Origin: Niveispirillum irakense DSM 11586
GTDB taxonomy: Bacteria; Pseudomonadota; Alphaproteobacteria; Azospirillales; Azospirillaceae
Direction: 5' to 3'
DNA length: 64,000 nt
Assembly (NCBI RefSeq): GCF_000429645.1
Contig: NZ_AUCG01000016.1
Location: forward strand, 558,001 to 622,000
In this document: one piece after another, positions 17,652 to 27,128 of the stretch
How positions within the stretch are numbered: the first letter of the stretch is position 1
How the letters are laid out: the number at the start of each line of letters is the position of its first letter
The notes under the pieces: generated by a model
Told to the model about the DNA's origin: nothing
Databases searched by the model: none
Seen by the model: the letters and a program-made list of their open reading frames with translations, nothing else
Program-made: the position numbers and the translations under genes

Positions 17652-18407
17652 TCAGCCCTTCGGCCCTTTGCCGGTCAGCGCCTGGAAAAGCCCCTGCGGC
17701 GTATCAGTGAAAATTCCGGTGACACCCCAGGCGAACAGGCGGCGGGCCTGCTCCGCCTCGTTCACCGTATAGGCCAGAACGGGGCGGCCCGTGGCGCGAT
17801 AGGCAGCGATGCTCTCCGCCGTCTGACGGGCGGCGTTGATGTTGATGGTGCGGACGTCCAGCCGGTCGGCAATGGCGGCCCAATCGTCCGGGGGCTCATC
17901 CATCAGATAACCGCGCGGCCAGTGCGGCGCCACCTGCTGCGCCATCTCCAGCGCCGTGACGGAAAAGCTGCTGACCAGCGGTGGTGGCCGGTCGGCGGGC
18001 CAGAGCGACAGGGCCATGGACAGGGCAATGCCGGCTGTCTGTTCATCCCGCCCGGGGCAGGGCTTGATCTCCAGGTTCAGGCCGATATCCAACAGGATGG
18101 CAGCCTGCAGCGCTTCCGCCAGCGTCGGCACCCGTTCCCCCCGGAAACTGGCACCGAACCAGGAACCGGCATCCAGCCGCCGCAAGCTGGTGAAATCCAT
18201 CTGCGCCACCGGGCCATGGCAATTGGTGGTGCGGTCCAGATCATCATCATGGAACAGGACCGGCACACCATCGGCCGTGATCTTCACATCCAGTTCCACC
18301 CACAACGCCCCCTGCAACGCGGCGGCGCGCATGCCGGCAAGGGTGTTTTCCGGCGCGTGGCGGGCAGCACCGCGATGGCCGATCAGGCGGGGGATGGAAA
18401 GGCTCAT
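17652..18407 (-). CDS. Glycerophosphodiester phosphodiesterase (cytosolic, UgpQ-like)
   Basis: A 251-residue GDPD TIM-barrel enzyme that hydrolyses glycerophosphodiesters to glycerol-3-phosphate and an alcohol. The opening IGHRGAARHAPENT carries the catalytic HRG and ENT, ELDVKITADGVPVLFHDDDLDRTTN carries the metal Glu/Asp and second His (HDD), and LNLEIKP carries the later Glu. It lacks a signal peptide, so it is cytosolic. It is about 110 bp downstream of copy A of DUF885 in the opposite reading direction of transcription order, that is, its start is farther from that gene. A second, only distantly similar GDPD is at 27286. Confidence 0.93.
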   Translation of the reverse strand: MSLSIPRLIGHRGAARHAPENTLAGMRAAALQGALWVELDVKITADGVPVLFHDDDLDRTTNCHGPVAQMDFTSLRRLDAGSWFGASFRGERVPTLAEALQAAILLDIGLNLEIKPCPGRDEQTAGIALSMALSLWPADRPPPLVSSFSVTALEMAQQVAPHWPRGYLMDEPPDDWAAIADRLDVRTININAARQTAESIAAYRATGRPVLAYTVNEAEQARRLFAWGVTGIFTDTPQGLFQALTGKGPKG

Positions 18408-18500
18408 CGGTCCCTGCTTATCCGGGGATTACCTGGGGAGAGTTTGTGAGGGTTTGGGGTTGTCAGGCGTAAGCTGAAGCAAAGGGGGGCAGCCTAGAAT

Positions 18501-18650
18501 TTGTCAGGTTTAGGTTGGATCAACCTCGACCGTCACCCCGGCGCAGGCCGGGGCCCAGGATCACAAGCGCCTTGCTCTACGAAACTGGACCCCGGCCGCA
18601 GCATGGGTGACGGTAGTGAGAACCATGTCCGATTCCAACTAAACCGGACA
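18501..18650. repeat. MITE-like nested palindromic element (full-length copy)
   Basis: About 150 bp. The outer ends (TGTCAGGTTTAGGTTGG and, inverted, GTGTCCGGTTTAGTTGG) are imperfect terminal inverted repeats. Inside is a GC-rich palindrome starting GTCACCCCGGCGCAGGCC and closing near GGGTGAC, with a loop containing TTGCTCTACGAAACTGG. The whole unit aligns with the reverse complement of 51861-52007. It fills the gap between the GDPD and hslO genes (18408-18670); the right palindrome arm is eroded (CCGGCCGCAGCATGGG). Confidence 0.75.
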
Positions 18651-18670
18651 CACTCTAAACCCGACAAGCC

Positions 18671-19645
18671 TTAAAACCCGCCGCCATAGACCTTATCCAG
18701 GTCGGCATCATTGAAGCTGTAGGTGGTGTTGCAGAACTCGCACGTCACCTGCACCGCCCCATCAACCCGCAGATCGTCCAGTTCCGCCCGGTTCAGGCTG
18801 GCCAGCACCGTTTCCACCCGCTCACGCGAGCAGCGGCAGCCAGGGCGCAGGGCCGTACGGTCATAGATGCGCGGATTTTCCTCGTGGAACAGGCGGTACA
18901 GCAGATCGTTGGCCGGCAGATCGTCATCCAGCAATTCCGCCGCTGTCACCGTATCCAGCAGGGCATTGGCGCGGTTCCAGTCTTCTTCACGGCTGCCCTG
19001 GATATGGTCGGCGGCGATGCCGGCCGTTTCCGGCGGCAGGGCCTGAAGCATGATGGCGCCGCCCACCCATTTGCCGTCCTTATCCTGGCCGACAAAGGAT
19101 TTGATGCTGGTCGCCATCTGTTCGGACTGGCGGAAATAATGGCGGGTGGCTTCCGCCATCGTATCGCCGCGCAGTTCCACAATGCCCTGATAGCGTTCAG
19201 TATGTTCGCCCTGATCCACCGTGAAGGCGACATAGCCCGACCCCAGCAGGGAACCGAGATCGGCCTTGAAGCCCTTATGGCTCATCTGCTCGGCCAGACG
19301 GTCGGCATCAAACCGGGCATAGCCGCGCATATCGCCGACGGAGGTCACGTCGGAGACGGTATAGGCGACCGGCCCGTCGCCCTTGGTCTGCAACGTGAAG
19401 ATACCTTCGTACTTCACCGCCGATGCCAGGGTCGCCGCCAGCAGGATGGTTTCCGCCAGCAGCGGCTGCACCTGGGCGGGATAGGCATGCCGGGTCACGA
19501 TCTCATCCAGCCCCGGACCCAGCCGGACAAGGCGCCCCCGGAAGGAGGCGCTGTCGAGTTGGAAGGGCTGGACGATATCGAACTCGGACGAAACAAGATC
19601 GGTATCGTGGCGGGGGCTGCCCGCCACGGGGTCACGCGAAGTCAT
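18671..19645 (-). CDS. hslO: Hsp33 redox-regulated chaperone
   Basis: Cytosolic holdase chaperone activated by oxidation of a zinc-bound cysteine cluster. The C-terminal zinc centre is present as CRCS (C-x-C) and CEFC (C-x2-C). The N-terminal domain shows the usual glycine-rich sheet and the [12 protein letters not shown] stretch. The 324-residue length is normal for alphaproteobacteria. Its ATG overlaps the argF stop, so it is the third gene of an argD-argF-hslO operon, an arrangement seen widely in alphaproteobacteria. Confidence 0.95.
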   Translation of the reverse strand: MTSRDPVAGSPRHDTDLVSSEFDIVQPFQLDSASFRGRLVRLGPGLDEIVTRHAYPAQVQPLLAETILLAATLASAVKYEGIFTLQTKGDGPVAYTVSDVTSVGDMRGYARFDADRLAEQMSHKGFKADLGSLLGSGYVAFTVDQGEHTERYQGIVELRGDTMAEATRHYFRQSEQMATSIKSFVGQDKDGKWVGGAIMLQALPPETAGIAADHIQGSREEDWNRANALLDTVTAAELLDDDLPANDLLYRLFHEENPRIYDRTALRPGCRCSRERVETVLASLNRAELDDLRVDGAVQVTCEFCNTTYSFNDADLDKVYGGGF

Positions 19646-20556
19646 CGGTCAAGACACCAGGTCAAAATGCCCTTCTGGGCGTGCATGCGGTTCTCCGCCT
19701 CGTCCCAGACCGCCGATTGCAGGCCGTCGATGATGGCGGAGGTCACCTCCTCCTCCCGGTGGGCCGGGAGACAATGCATGAATATGGCGTCTTTTTTCGC
19801 CAGACCCATGACATGGGCGTTGACCTGATATGGCTTCAGCAGATTGTGACGGCGCTGGCCGTCCTTATTATGCATCGACACCCAGGTGTCAGTGACCACG
19901 GCATCGGCATCCCTTGCAGCCACCTCAATATCACGGGTGACGCTGACGCGGCCCTGATGCTGACGCACCCAGTCCAGGGTCGCTGCCGGCGGGGACAATT
20001 CCTCCGGACAGGCGATGCGCAGTTCGAAATCGAACAGCACCGCGGCATGGATCCAGCTTTCGCACACATTATTGGCATCGCCGGCCCAGCACACCACCGC
20101 ATCCTTGATCGACCCTTTGCGTTCCTCATAGGTCAGGATATCGGCCATGATCTGGACCGGGTGGGAACTGTCGGTCAGGCCGTTGATCACCGGCACGGTG
20201 GCGGCAGCGGCCATTTCATGCAGCTTCGCCTCATGGTCGGTGCGCAGCATGATGATATCGACATAGCGGGACAGAACGCGCGCCGTATCGGCGATCGTCT
20301 CGCCGTGGCCGAGCTGGATTTCCTTGCCGGTCAGGCAGATCACCTCACCGCCCAACTGGCGCATCCCCACTTCAAACGACACGCGGGTGCGGGTGCTGGG
20401 CTTTTCGAAGATCAGTGCCAGGGTCTTGCCCAGCAGCGGCTTTTCCGCCCCCGCCCCGCGCTTCATCATGGCGGCGCTGTCCAGCATGCGGCGCAGGCTG
20501 GGCAGATCATGCTGGTGGATATCCAGAAAATGGCGGACCTTGCTTTCAGAAGTCAT
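19642..20556 (-). CDS. argF: Ornithine carbamoyltransferase
   Basis: Makes citrulline from ornithine and carbamoyl phosphate in arginine synthesis. The carbamoyl-phosphate loop [12 protein letters not shown] is near residue 53, followed by the conserved HxxQ-type segment ([10 protein letters not shown]) and the ornithine-binding [11 protein letters not shown] near the C-terminus. Length of 304 is normal. It overlaps argD upstream and hslO downstream by ATGA junctions, so the three proteins are coupled in translation. Confidence 0.97.
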   Translation of the reverse strand: MTSESKVRHFLDIHQHDLPSLRRMLDSAAMMKRGAGAEKPLLGKTLALIFEKPSTRTRVSFEVGMRQLGGEVICLTGKEIQLGHGETIADTARVLSRYVDIIMLRTDHEAKLHEMAAAATVPVINGLTDSSHPVQIMADILTYEERKGSIKDAVVCWAGDANNVCESWIHAAVLFDFELRIACPEELSPPAATLDWVRQHQGRVSVTRDIEVAARDADAVVTDTWVSMHNKDGQRRHNLLKPYQVNAHVMGLAKKDAIFMHCLPAHREEEVTSAIIDGLQSAVWDEAENRMHAQKGILTWCLDR

Positions 20557-21725
20557 TGCGCGAACTCCCGGCAGGTCTTCTCAAGGATTTCCATGGCTTC
20601 GGTCACTTCCTTTTCGCCGATGGTCAGCGGCGGCAGAATGCGCACCACATTATCCGCCGCGCCCACGACCAGCAGGCCATTCTCGCGCAGGCGGGTCACC
20701 ATCTCCCCGTTATTCACCACGCATTTCAGGCCCAGCATCAGGCCCTTGCCGCGCGCATCCGCCAGAACGGACGGATAGCGGGCGACCAGTTCCCCCAGCT
20801 TGCCCTTCAGCAGGTCGCCGATCTGGCTGACATGGTCCATGAAGCCCGGTGCCGTCACCACATCCAGCACGGCATTGGCAACCGCCATAGCCAGCGGATT
20901 GCCGCCAAAGGTGCTGCCATGGGTGCCGGGCACCATGCCCAGCGCCGCCTTTTCCGATGCCAGGCAGGCACCGACAGGGAAGCCGCCGCCAATGCCCTTG
21001 GCGATGCACATCACGTCCGGCGCGATATCCGCCCATTCATGGGCGAACAGCTTGCCGGTGCGGCCCACGCCGGTCTGGATTTCATCAAACACCAGCAGCA
21101 GGCCGAACTCGTCAGCCGCGGCGCGCAGGGCCTTCAGATAGTCGATGCTGGCCGGGCGGATGCCGCCTTCGCCCAGGATCGGTTCTACGATGATGCCGGC
21201 CGTCTCCGGCGTGATGGCGGCGCGCAGTTCGTTCAGATTGTCATAAGACACCTGATCGAACGCATCCAGCAGCGGGCCGAAACCGCCGACCATCTTGTCG
21301 GACTTGGCGGCGGCAATGGCGGTGGTGGAACGGCCATGGAAGGCACCGCCGACCACGACGAAGCGGGTCTTTTCCGGATGCCCGCTGTCATGATGGTATT
21401 TGCGTACCGTCTTGACGGCACACTCCCACGCTTCCACGCCGGAATTGGTGAAGAACATGGTGTCGGCGAAGGTCAGTTCCTTCAGCCGCGCGGCCAGCTT
21501 TTCCTGGCCCGCAACCCGGAACAGGTTGGACGTATGCCAGAGCTTGCCCGCCTGCTCGGTCAGCTTTTCCACCAGATAGGGGTGCGCGTGACCAAGGGCG
21601 TTCACCGCGATACCGGCGGTGAAATCCAGGAATCGTCGGCCATGTGTGTCCCAGATGTAGGCGCCTTCACCCCGTTCGAACACGGTGTCGATCCGGGAAT
21701 AGGTGGGCATCACTGCTGGAATCAC
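20553..21725 (-). CDS. argD: Acetylornithine aminotransferase
   Basis: PLP-dependent class III aminotransferase acting on N-acetylornithine (arginine synthesis). The PLP region reads [21 protein letters not shown] and the Schiff-base lysine lies in [15 protein letters not shown] at 21725 is preferred: AGGAG lies eight bases upstream and it gives [11 protein letters not shown], a common start in this family; ATG at 21710 would lose the ribosome-binding spacing. It is the first gene of argD-argF-hslO; the region upstream to the bactofilin at 21957 is a divergent promoter region. Confidence 0.95.
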   Translation of the reverse strand: MIPAVMPTYSRIDTVFERGEGAYIWDTHGRRFLDFTAGIAVNALGHAHPYLVEKLTEQAGKLWHTSNLFRVAGQEKLAARLKELTFADTMFFTNSGVEAWECAVKTVRKYHHDSGHPEKTRFVVVGGAFHGRSTTAIAAAKSDKMVGGFGPLLDAFDQVSYDNLNELRAAITPETAGIIVEPILGEGGIRPASIDYLKALRAAADEFGLLLVFDEIQTGVGRTGKLFAHEWADIAPDVMCIAKGIGGGFPVGACLASEKAALGMVPGTHGSTFGGNPLAMAVANAVLDVVTAPGFMDHVSQIGDLLKGKLGELVARYPSVLADARGKGLMLGLKCVVNNGEMVTRLRENGLLVVGAADNVVRILPPLTIGEKEVTEAMEILEKTCREFAQ

Positions 21726-21956
21726 GGCACTTGCTCCTGATTTCACAAAGCACGGCGGCCAAGAAGCCGATAAGGGACCGCCGGAACGCGCGACTATCCT
21801 GTGTCCGTGCGCGCACGTCAACGGAGCCCCGCGCATCCCTCTTGTGATACGGGCAAGAAGCGTTGCGGATTTAACCCTTTCAGCTTATGAATAAACCAGA
21901 AACGACAGGCTGCCGGTTTCTGTAAGGCCGGCCTATTGGCGGAGAATGTTGAGGCG

Positions 21957-22373
21957 ATGCCGAACGATATCCTGGACCCGCGCAGCTTCCAGCGCCCCGG
22001 CTTCAACGGCGCTGCGGAAGCAGTGGCCGATAGCGGGACGACGACGGGCGGCATCACGACCATTTCCGCCGAGGCGCGGATTGAGGGCGCGAAGATTTCC
22101 CACTGCCATACCCTGCATGTTGCGGGACGGCTGGCGGATGTGACCCTGGCCGACATCAAGATCCTGGAAGTGGCCGAAGGTGGTCATTTCGAAGGCACGG
22201 CCAAGGTGGAGCAGATGCGCGTCAATGGCCGCGCCACTGGCACGATTGAAGTGACGGGCACCCTGTCGGTGGGTGAGACCGGGCAGGTGGATGGCACCAT
22301 CCGCTATGGCCGCATCGCCATTGCCGATGGCGGCAGCGTCACCGGTACGCTGGCCACCGGCAAGGTGCAGTAA
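21957..22373 (+). CDS. Bactofilin family cytoskeletal protein (short)
   Basis: A 138-residue protein whose central part (about 35-135) is a bactofilin beta-helix: repeated hydrophobic-glycine rungs such as ARIEGAKISHCHTLHVAG, GGHFEGTAKVEQMRV and GQVDGTIRYGRIAI. Bactofilins polymerise without nucleotide and scaffold cell-wall or polarity proteins. It lacks long terminal tails, unlike the second bactofilin at 57097. ATG at 21957 is chosen over a TTG at 21936. Its last codons and stop lie inside the first unit of the tandem repeat at 22362. Confidence 0.88.
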   Translation: MPNDILDPRSFQRPGFNGAAEAVADSGTTTGGITTISAEARIEGAKISHCHTLHVAGRLADVTLADIKILEVAEGGHFEGTAKVEQMRVNGRATGTIEVTGTLSVGETGQVDGTIRYGRIAIADGGSVTGTLATGKVQ

Positions 22374-22460
22374 GCACCGTTGGACCAAGGTGCAGTAAGC
22401 ACTATTGGACCAGGGTGCAGTAAGCACCGTTGGACTAAGGTGCAGTAAGCGTCACAGGAC
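22362..22460 (+). repeat. 25-bp tandem repeat covering the bactofilin stop codon
   Basis: Four head-to-tail 25-bp units start at 22362, 22387, 22412 and 22437. Each begins with AAGGTGCAGTAAGC (AGG in the third), which in the first unit encodes the last residues Lys-Val-Gln and the TAA stop of the bactofilin; the second half is CACCGTTGGACC or a variant. The fourth unit diverges after GTAAGC. A period of 25 shifts the reading frame at each unit, so this is noncoding duplication of the gene end. Confidence 0.85.
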
Positions 22461-22510
22461 AAGCCGCTCCCATTCCGCCGGGAAGGGGGCTTGTCCAGGG
22501 GATAGAATAA

Positions 22511-22536
22511 GGGGCTGTATTTGCAGCCCCTTTTTT
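22511..22536. terminator. Terminator between bactofilin and OhrR-type gene
   Basis: GGGGCTG and CAGCCCC form a stem around a five-base TATTT-type loop, followed by six T. A second, GC-rich hairpin (GGACAAGCC pairing with GGCTTGTCC) precedes it at about 22457-22497. It ends plus-strand transcription of the bactofilin. Confidence 0.85.
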
Positions 22537-22976
22537 CATACCCCCGCCATACGGTTCAGATTGTCGCGCAGCGTCACGATATTGCGCCGCAATTCCCCGA
22601 TCTCCTCCACGCTCATGCCGGTGGCTTCCACCAGCTGCTGGAGGAAATCAGCAGTCTGCTGCTGCATGTCGCGGCCTTCCGGGGTCAGCCGGATCAGTAC
22701 CTGACGCTCATCGGCGGGGTTGCGCTCCCGCTTTACCAGGCCTGCCGTCTCCAGCCGCTTCAGCAACGGGGTCAGGGTGCTGCTTTCCAAAAACAGCTTT
22801 TCCCCGATCCCGCCCACGGTCTGGCCATCCTGTTCCCACAGGACCACCATCACCAGATATTGCGGGTAGGTCAGGCCCAGCCGCTCCAACAGCGGCTTAT
22901 AAATCCGCGTAAAAGCGTGGCTGGCGGAATAAAGGGAGAAGCAGATGAAATCTCCCAGACGCAGTTTCGTATCCAT
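22536..22976 (-). CDS. OhrR-type MarR family regulator
   Basis: A 146-residue winged-helix regulator. The N-terminus (LGDFICFSLYSASHAFTR) matches the OhrR pattern with the peroxide-sensing cysteine at residue 12, and LTYPQYLVMVVLWEQDG is also typical; the recognition helix region is STLTPLLKRLETAGLVKR and the wing carries DERQVLIRLT. OhrR proteins repress genes until organic hydroperoxide oxidises the Cys. ATG at 22976 follows an AAAGGGTGG ribosome binding site; ATGs at 23006 and 23096 are less likely. It is divergent from an exported esterase, not the usual Ohr peroxidase, and two similar operators lie between the genes. Confidence 0.9.
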   Translation of the reverse strand: MDTKLRLGDFICFSLYSASHAFTRIYKPLLERLGLTYPQYLVMVVLWEQDGQTVGGIGEKLFLESSTLTPLLKRLETAGLVKRERNPADERQVLIRLTPEGRDMQQQTADFLQQLVEATGMSVEEIGELRRNIVTLRDNLNRMAGV

Positions 22977-23047
22977 CGCGGACCACCCTTTCAAATCACC
23001 CTCCATCCCCGCACCCGGCAGGATGGCGACAGCGTGACCGTGCATAT

Positions 23048-23069
23048 TATATCGCAAGCGATCTAATCG
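23048..23069. promoter_or_regulatory. Putative MarR/OhrR operator 1
   Basis: A 22-bp site whose core ATCGCAAGCGAT is a palindrome, with TAT before it and CTAATCG after. It matches operator 2 (23106-23127) at nearly all positions and lies upstream of the regulator's start, where it would give autorepression. Confidence 0.6.
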
Positions 23070-23105
23070 CAGGCGCGCACATCGCATGGCTCCCATTCAT
23101 TTAAT

Positions 23106-23127
23106 TATATCGTACACGATTAAATCG
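23106..23127. promoter_or_regulatory. Putative MarR/OhrR operator 2
   Basis: A 22-bp site with palindromic core ATCGTACACGAT, again preceded by TAT and followed by TAAATCG. It sits 58 bp from operator 1 and about 60 bp before the esterase start, placed to control that gene. Confidence 0.6.
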
Positions 23128-23188
23128 TGATGTACCAATTTGTCCATGCCGAGCGCCGCTCCTGGCGCCCCTCACTGGAGAGCCCAAA

Positions 23189-24217
23189 ATGAACAGCCTG
23201 CGTAACACCGTCGCCGCCGTCGCCCTTTCCGCTGCTGCCCTGTTGTCTGTCACTGGCCCAGCCGCTGCCGATGTGGTGCTGGAGCCCAAGACCCAGGCTT
23301 TTGTCGATGCTGTTGCCGCCGCCGGTGGCAAGCCGATCTATACCCTGACCGCTGAAGAGGCGCGTGCCGTGCTGGCCGGTGCCCAGGCACAGACCCTGCC
23401 CAGCGCTGCGACCACGGTGCAGGATACCAGCTTCCCCACCGGCCCCCATGGCAAGGTGAATGTCCGCATCGTCCGGCCGGAAGGGGCCAAGGGCGTGCTG
23501 CCGGTGGTGATGTATTTCCATGGCGGCGGCTGGGTGATGGGGGACCGCAATACCCATGACCATCTGATCCGGGAATTGTCTGCCGCTGCCGGTGCCGCCG
23601 TGGTCTTTGTTGATTATGCCCGCGCCCCCGAAGCCGTCTATCCCAGCCAGAATGAGGAAGGCTATGCGGCCATCCAATATGTTGCCAAGCATGCCCGGTC
23701 CCTGGGCCTGGATGCCAGCCGGATCGCCGTGGCCGGTGACAGTGCGGGCGGCAACATGGCCGCTGGCATCACGCTGCTGACCAAGCAGCGCGGCGGGGCC
23801 AAGCTGGTTCACCAGTTGCTGTTCTACCCGGTGACCGATGATGTGTCGCAGAACGGCTCCTACACCCAATTCGGCGAAGGCCCCTGGCTGACGACGAAGG
23901 CGATGCATTACTTCCTGGATGCCACCTTCCCGGCTTCCGTGCGCAACGACGCCAACACTTTCCCCCTGAAGGCCAGCCAGGACCAGTTGACCGGCCTGCC
24001 GAGCGCCACCGTGATCGTGGCGGAGAATGACCTGCTGCGGGACGAGGGCGAAGCCTATGCCCGCAAGCTGGCCGCCGCCGGGGTGACGGTCACCTCCACC
24101 CGGTATAATGGCACGATCCATGATTTCGTGATGCTGAACGGTCTGGCCGACACGCCCGCCGCCAAGGGTGCCATCGCCCAGGGCGCTGCCGCCCTGAAGG
24201 CCGCCTTTGCCAAGTAA
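23189..24217 (+). CDS. Exported alpha/beta hydrolase (HSL-type esterase/lipase)
   Basis: A 342-residue protein with a signal peptide (cleavage near PAAAD, about residue 28). The oxyanion motif FHGGGWVMG and the nucleophile elbow GDSAGGNMA place it in the hormone-sensitive-lipase family; a conserved His is in TIHDFVML near the end. It should hydrolyse short-chain esters in the periplasm or outside. It starts with CTGGAG upstream of ATG at 23189 and is divergently controlled with the OhrR-type gene, so the substrate or product may be linked to lipid peroxide or aromatic stress. A hairpin follows its stop. Confidence 0.9.
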   Translation: MNSLRNTVAAVALSAAALLSVTGPAAADVVLEPKTQAFVDAVAAAGGKPIYTLTAEEARAVLAGAQAQTLPSAATTVQDTSFPTGPHGKVNVRIVRPEGAKGVLPVVMYFHGGGWVMGDRNTHDHLIRELSAAAGAAVVFVDYARAPEAVYPSQNEEGYAAIQYVAKHARSLGLDASRIAVAGDSAGGNMAAGITLLTKQRGGAKLVHQLLFYPVTDDVSQNGSYTQFGEGPWLTTKAMHYFLDATFPASVRNDANTFPLKASQDQLTGLPSATVIVAENDLLRDEGEAYARKLAAAGVTVTSTRYNGTIHDFVMLNGLADTPAAKGAIAQGAAALKAAFAK

Positions 24218-24237
24218 CACCATATCTTAAACGCAAA

Positions 24238-24267
24238 ACGCCGCCCGGTTATCCACCGGGCGGCGTT
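24238..24267. terminator. GC-rich hairpin between esterase and argG
   Basis: CGCCGCCCGG pairs with CCGGGCGGCG around a seven-base loop. There is no T run, but the perfect ten-bp stem lies between two convergent genes, so it may end transcription from both sides. Confidence 0.6.
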
Positions 24268-24299
24268 CGCGTAACCATATCAAATCGCCAGAATTTGGA

Positions 24300-25517
24300 T
24301 TACAGATCCTTGGCGATATTGTTCAGGCGCAGGCGCAGGGCGTTCAGCTTGATAAAGCCTTCGGCGTCCTTCTGGTTATAGACGCTGTCCGCCTCAAACG
24401 TCACATAATCCAGCCGATACAGGCTGTTCGGGCTCTTGCGACCGACAACGCGGGCCGAACCCTTGAACAGCTTCAACCGGACCATGCCGTTGACGCGCTC
24501 CTGCGTCTTGTCGATCAGGGCCTGCAGGGCCTCACGCTCGGCGGAGAACCAGAAGCCGTTATAGATCAGCTTGGCATAGCGCGGCATCAGCTCGTCCTTG
24601 AGGTGCATCGCCTCACGGTCAAGGGTGATGCTCTCGATACCACGATGGGCAACCGACAGCAGGGTGCCGCCCGGCGTCTCATACACGCCACGGCTCTTCA
24701 TGCCGACAAAGCGGTTTTCCACCAGATCCAGGCGGCCGATGCCGTGCTTGCCGGCCAGACGGTTCAACTCGATCAGCAGGTTGGCCGGCGACAGCTTGAC
24801 GCCGTTCACGGCGACCGGATCGCCCTTCACATATTCGATCTCGACATATTCGGCCTCGTCCGGGGCCTTTTCCGGCGCCACGGTGCGGGTGAACATGTCC
24901 TCATCGGGCTCCACCCACGGATCTTCCAGCGCCTTCCCCTCGTAGGAGATGTGCAGCATGTTGGCATCGGTGGAATAGGGCGCCTCGCCGCGCTTGTCCT
25001 TGGCGATGGGGATCTGGTGGCGCTCCGCGAAGTCCAGCAACTGGGTGCGGCTGTTCAGGTCCCATTCGCGCCACGGCGCGATCACGGTCACATCGGGCTT
25101 CAGGGCGTAATAGCCCAGCTCGAACCGGACCTGATCATTGCCCTTGCCGGTGGCGCCGTGAGACACGGCATCGGCACCGACCAGATTGGCAATCTCGATC
25201 TGGCGCTTGGCGATCAGCGGGCGGGCGATGGAGGTGCCCAGCAGATAGGTGCCTTCATACAGCGTGTTGGCCCGGAACATGGGGAACACGAAATCCCGCA
25301 CGAATTCCTCGCGCAGATCGTCGATGAAGATGTTTTCCTGCTTCACGCCCAGCAGTTCGGCCTTCTTGCGCGCCGGCTCCAGCTCTTCGCCCTGGCCGAG
25401 ATCGGCGGTGAAGGTCACCACCTCGCATTTATAGGTTTCCTGCAGCCATTTCAGGATCACCGAGGTGTCGAGGCCGCCGGAATAGGCAAGCACGACTTTC
25501 TTCACGCCGCTCTTCAT
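24300..25517 (-). CDS. argG: Argininosuccinate synthase
   Basis: Joins citrulline and aspartate with ATP to give argininosuccinate. The N-terminal PP-loop motif AYSGGLDTS is followed by the usual KAELLGV and [10 protein letters not shown] blocks. Length (405) matches the family. It is a single-gene unit convergent with the esterase and divergent from the small membrane protein at 25690; with argD and argF nearby, this part of the window holds three arginine-synthesis genes in separate units. Confidence 0.97.
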   Translation of the reverse strand: MKSGVKKVVLAYSGGLDTSVILKWLQETYKCEVVTFTADLGQGEELEPARKKAELLGVKQENIFIDDLREEFVRDFVFPMFRANTLYEGTYLLGTSIARPLIAKRQIEIANLVGADAVSHGATGKGNDQVRFELGYYALKPDVTVIAPWREWDLNSRTQLLDFAERHQIPIAKDKRGEAPYSTDANMLHISYEGKALEDPWVEPDEDMFTRTVAPEKAPDEAEYVEIEYVKGDPVAVNGVKLSPANLLIELNRLAGKHGIGRLDLVENRFVGMKSRGVYETPGGTLLSVAHRGIESITLDREAMHLKDELMPRYAKLIYNGFWFSAEREALQALIDKTQERVNGMVRLKLFKGSARVVGRKSPNSLYRLDYVTFEADSVYNQKDAEGFIKLNALRLRLNNIAKDL

Positions 25518-25689
25518 GGGAAATATCCGTCACGGTTACATGTGGAACCGGGCTGCGACGTTAGCGACAGGCCCCGCCCCTGTCCAGACCAACGCCGGAA
25601 TGGCGGGACAACCCAGCAATTACAAAAGTCCCCATGCCCATGCTAACCATGAGGTCACATTGCCCCCTGAGCCTGCCGGAGTCATATAA

Positions 25690-25959
25690 ATGAGCCGTGG
25701 TGCCTTGCTGATAATTGCCTGCCTCGTGGGGCTGCTGGCCCTGGCCATCACCCTGGCTGTTATCGCCTGGAACGCGATGGATGCTCCTTTAAACATCTCC
25801 CTCCACGGTTTCATCGCCCTGGGACTTGGCGCTGTTGGTTCCCTGGCTGTGGGGGGTGGGCTGATGGCGCTGGTCTTCTTCTCCAACCGCAGTGGCCATG
25901 ATCAGGCCGTACATGAGGAAAATAGCCGTACCCTGGGCGAGCCACCCGAAGATGATTGA
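25690..25959 (+). CDS. Small membrane protein with two helices
   Basis: An 89-residue protein with two transmembrane segments (about residues 5-27 and 40-65, with a glycine-rich second helix) and an acidic tail ending PPEDD. No catalytic motif or named domain was recognised. Its ATG follows a weak ribosome binding site. It precedes the sensor kinase at 26066 by 106 bp on the same strand, so the two could be linked in expression. Confidence 0.65.
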   Translation: MSRGALLIIACLVGLLALAITLAVIAWNAMDAPLNISLHGFIALGLGAVGSLAVGGGLMALVFFSNRSGHDQAVHEENSRTLGEPPEDD

Positions 25960-26065
25960 GAAGAGCGCCAGTTATCACAGCCGGGCCTGTAAAACGGCTG
26001 CTATTGGAATATAACGTTCGGGGTAACCCGCAGTCTGTCAAAGAAAGGCGATCGGGTCTCCTCTC

Positions 26066-27091
26066 ATGGCATTTCTCAGTCAAGCTCTTGAAAAGCTGGT
26101 CGATGAGCCGCGCAGCCTTATGTTCCGCTACGGCTTGGCCGTCGCAGCGACAGTCATCGCCTGGGCGACGCGGCATGTGGCGGACCCTATTCTGCCGCAG
26201 GGTTTTCCTTTCCTTACCTTTTTTCCCGCCGTTATCCTGACCGCCCTTTGGGCAGGTCTGTGGCCGGGTATTTTGGCTGGGGTTTTATCAGGACTTACGG
26301 CCTGGTACTTTTTCATCCCCACGCTGAACAGCTTCGACATCAGCGGGCCGACCGCGCTGGCACTGGCATTTTATGCGCTGGTGATCGGGGTCGATATTGC
26401 CATCATCCATTTGCTGAAAAGCTCTTTGCAGCAGCTCCGTCAGGAACGGGGGCGGGCGCAAATGGCGGAAAGCAAGGCATTGGACCATGCGCGCCATCGC
26501 GATGTGCTGTTTGCCGAGCTTCAGCACCGCGTCTCCAACAATCTTCAGATCGTATCCGCCCTTTTAAGCCTGCAGCGCGCCGGCGTGTCAGATGAAAAGG
26601 CGCGGGCGGCATTGGCCGATGCGGCCAACCGCCTGGCTCTGATCGGCAGCATCCATCGCCGGCTGTATAATCCGGGAAGCGAAAACGTGGATTTCGGCCA
26701 GTTTCTGCGGGATCTGTCTGATGATCTGCTGACCACGGCGGGGATGGAGAATGTGGCCAGCAAGGTGGAGGCGGTTGCCCTGTCGCTGCCGCCGCACCTG
26801 ATGGTGCCTGTCGCCCTGATTGTCGCCGAGCTGATCAGCAATTCCCTGGAACATGCCTTCATCGACCGGCCGGCGGGGGAAATCGCCATCACGGTCCAGA
26901 CCGAAACACCGGGCCATATCGCCATTGCCGTCCGCGATGATGGGCGTGGCCTGCCATCGGGTTTCGACCTGGAGAAGACAGAAAGCCTTGGCCTCCGGCT
27001 TGTCCGGCTGCTGGCCCAGCAGATCGGCGCCCGATTCGAGATGATGGCCGATGGCGGCACCCATGCCCGGCTGCTCTTTGCACCGGACTAG
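26066..27091 (+). CDS. DUF4118 membrane sensor histidine kinase (HWE/HisKA_2 type)
   Basis: A 341-residue kinase. Residues 20-115 form four hydrophobic helices matching the DUF4118 (KdpD-like) membrane region, followed by a short coiled linker. The dimerisation block LQHRVSNNLQIVSALLSLQ holds the phospho-acceptor His154 and is typical of HisKA_2. The ATP domain has LISNSLEHAF (N box), DDGRGLP (G1) and ESLGLRLV (G2). There is no adjacent response regulator, so it may act on a distant partner; many such kinases feed the general stress or light response. Its TAG stop is also the first base pairs of the hairpin at 27089-27128. Confidence 0.9.
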   Translation: MAFLSQALEKLVDEPRSLMFRYGLAVAATVIAWATRHVADPILPQGFPFLTFFPAVILTALWAGLWPGILAGVLSGLTAWYFFIPTLNSFDISGPTALALAFYALVIGVDIAIIHLLKSSLQQLRQERGRAQMAESKALDHARHRDVLFAELQHRVSNNLQIVSALLSLQRAGVSDEKARAALADAANRLALIGSIHRRLYNPGSENVDFGQFLRDLSDDLLTTAGMENVASKVEAVALSLPPHLMVPVALIVAELISNSLEHAFIDRPAGEIAITVQTETPGHIAIAVRDDGRGLPSGFDLEKTESLGLRLVRLLAQQIGARFEMMADGGTHARLLFAPD

Positions 27092-27128
27092 AGCCGTGTG
27101 CGTTTAATCGGAAACGCACACGGCTCTA
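27089..27128. repeat. 40-bp perfect hairpin on the kinase stop codon
   Basis: The arms AGAGCCGTGTGCGTTT (27090-27105) and its exact complement (27112-27127) surround a six-base loop, and an outer T-A pair extends the stem to 17 bp. The TAG stop of the kinase lies at the left edge. It joins the 71-bp repeat that follows. Confidence 0.85.
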
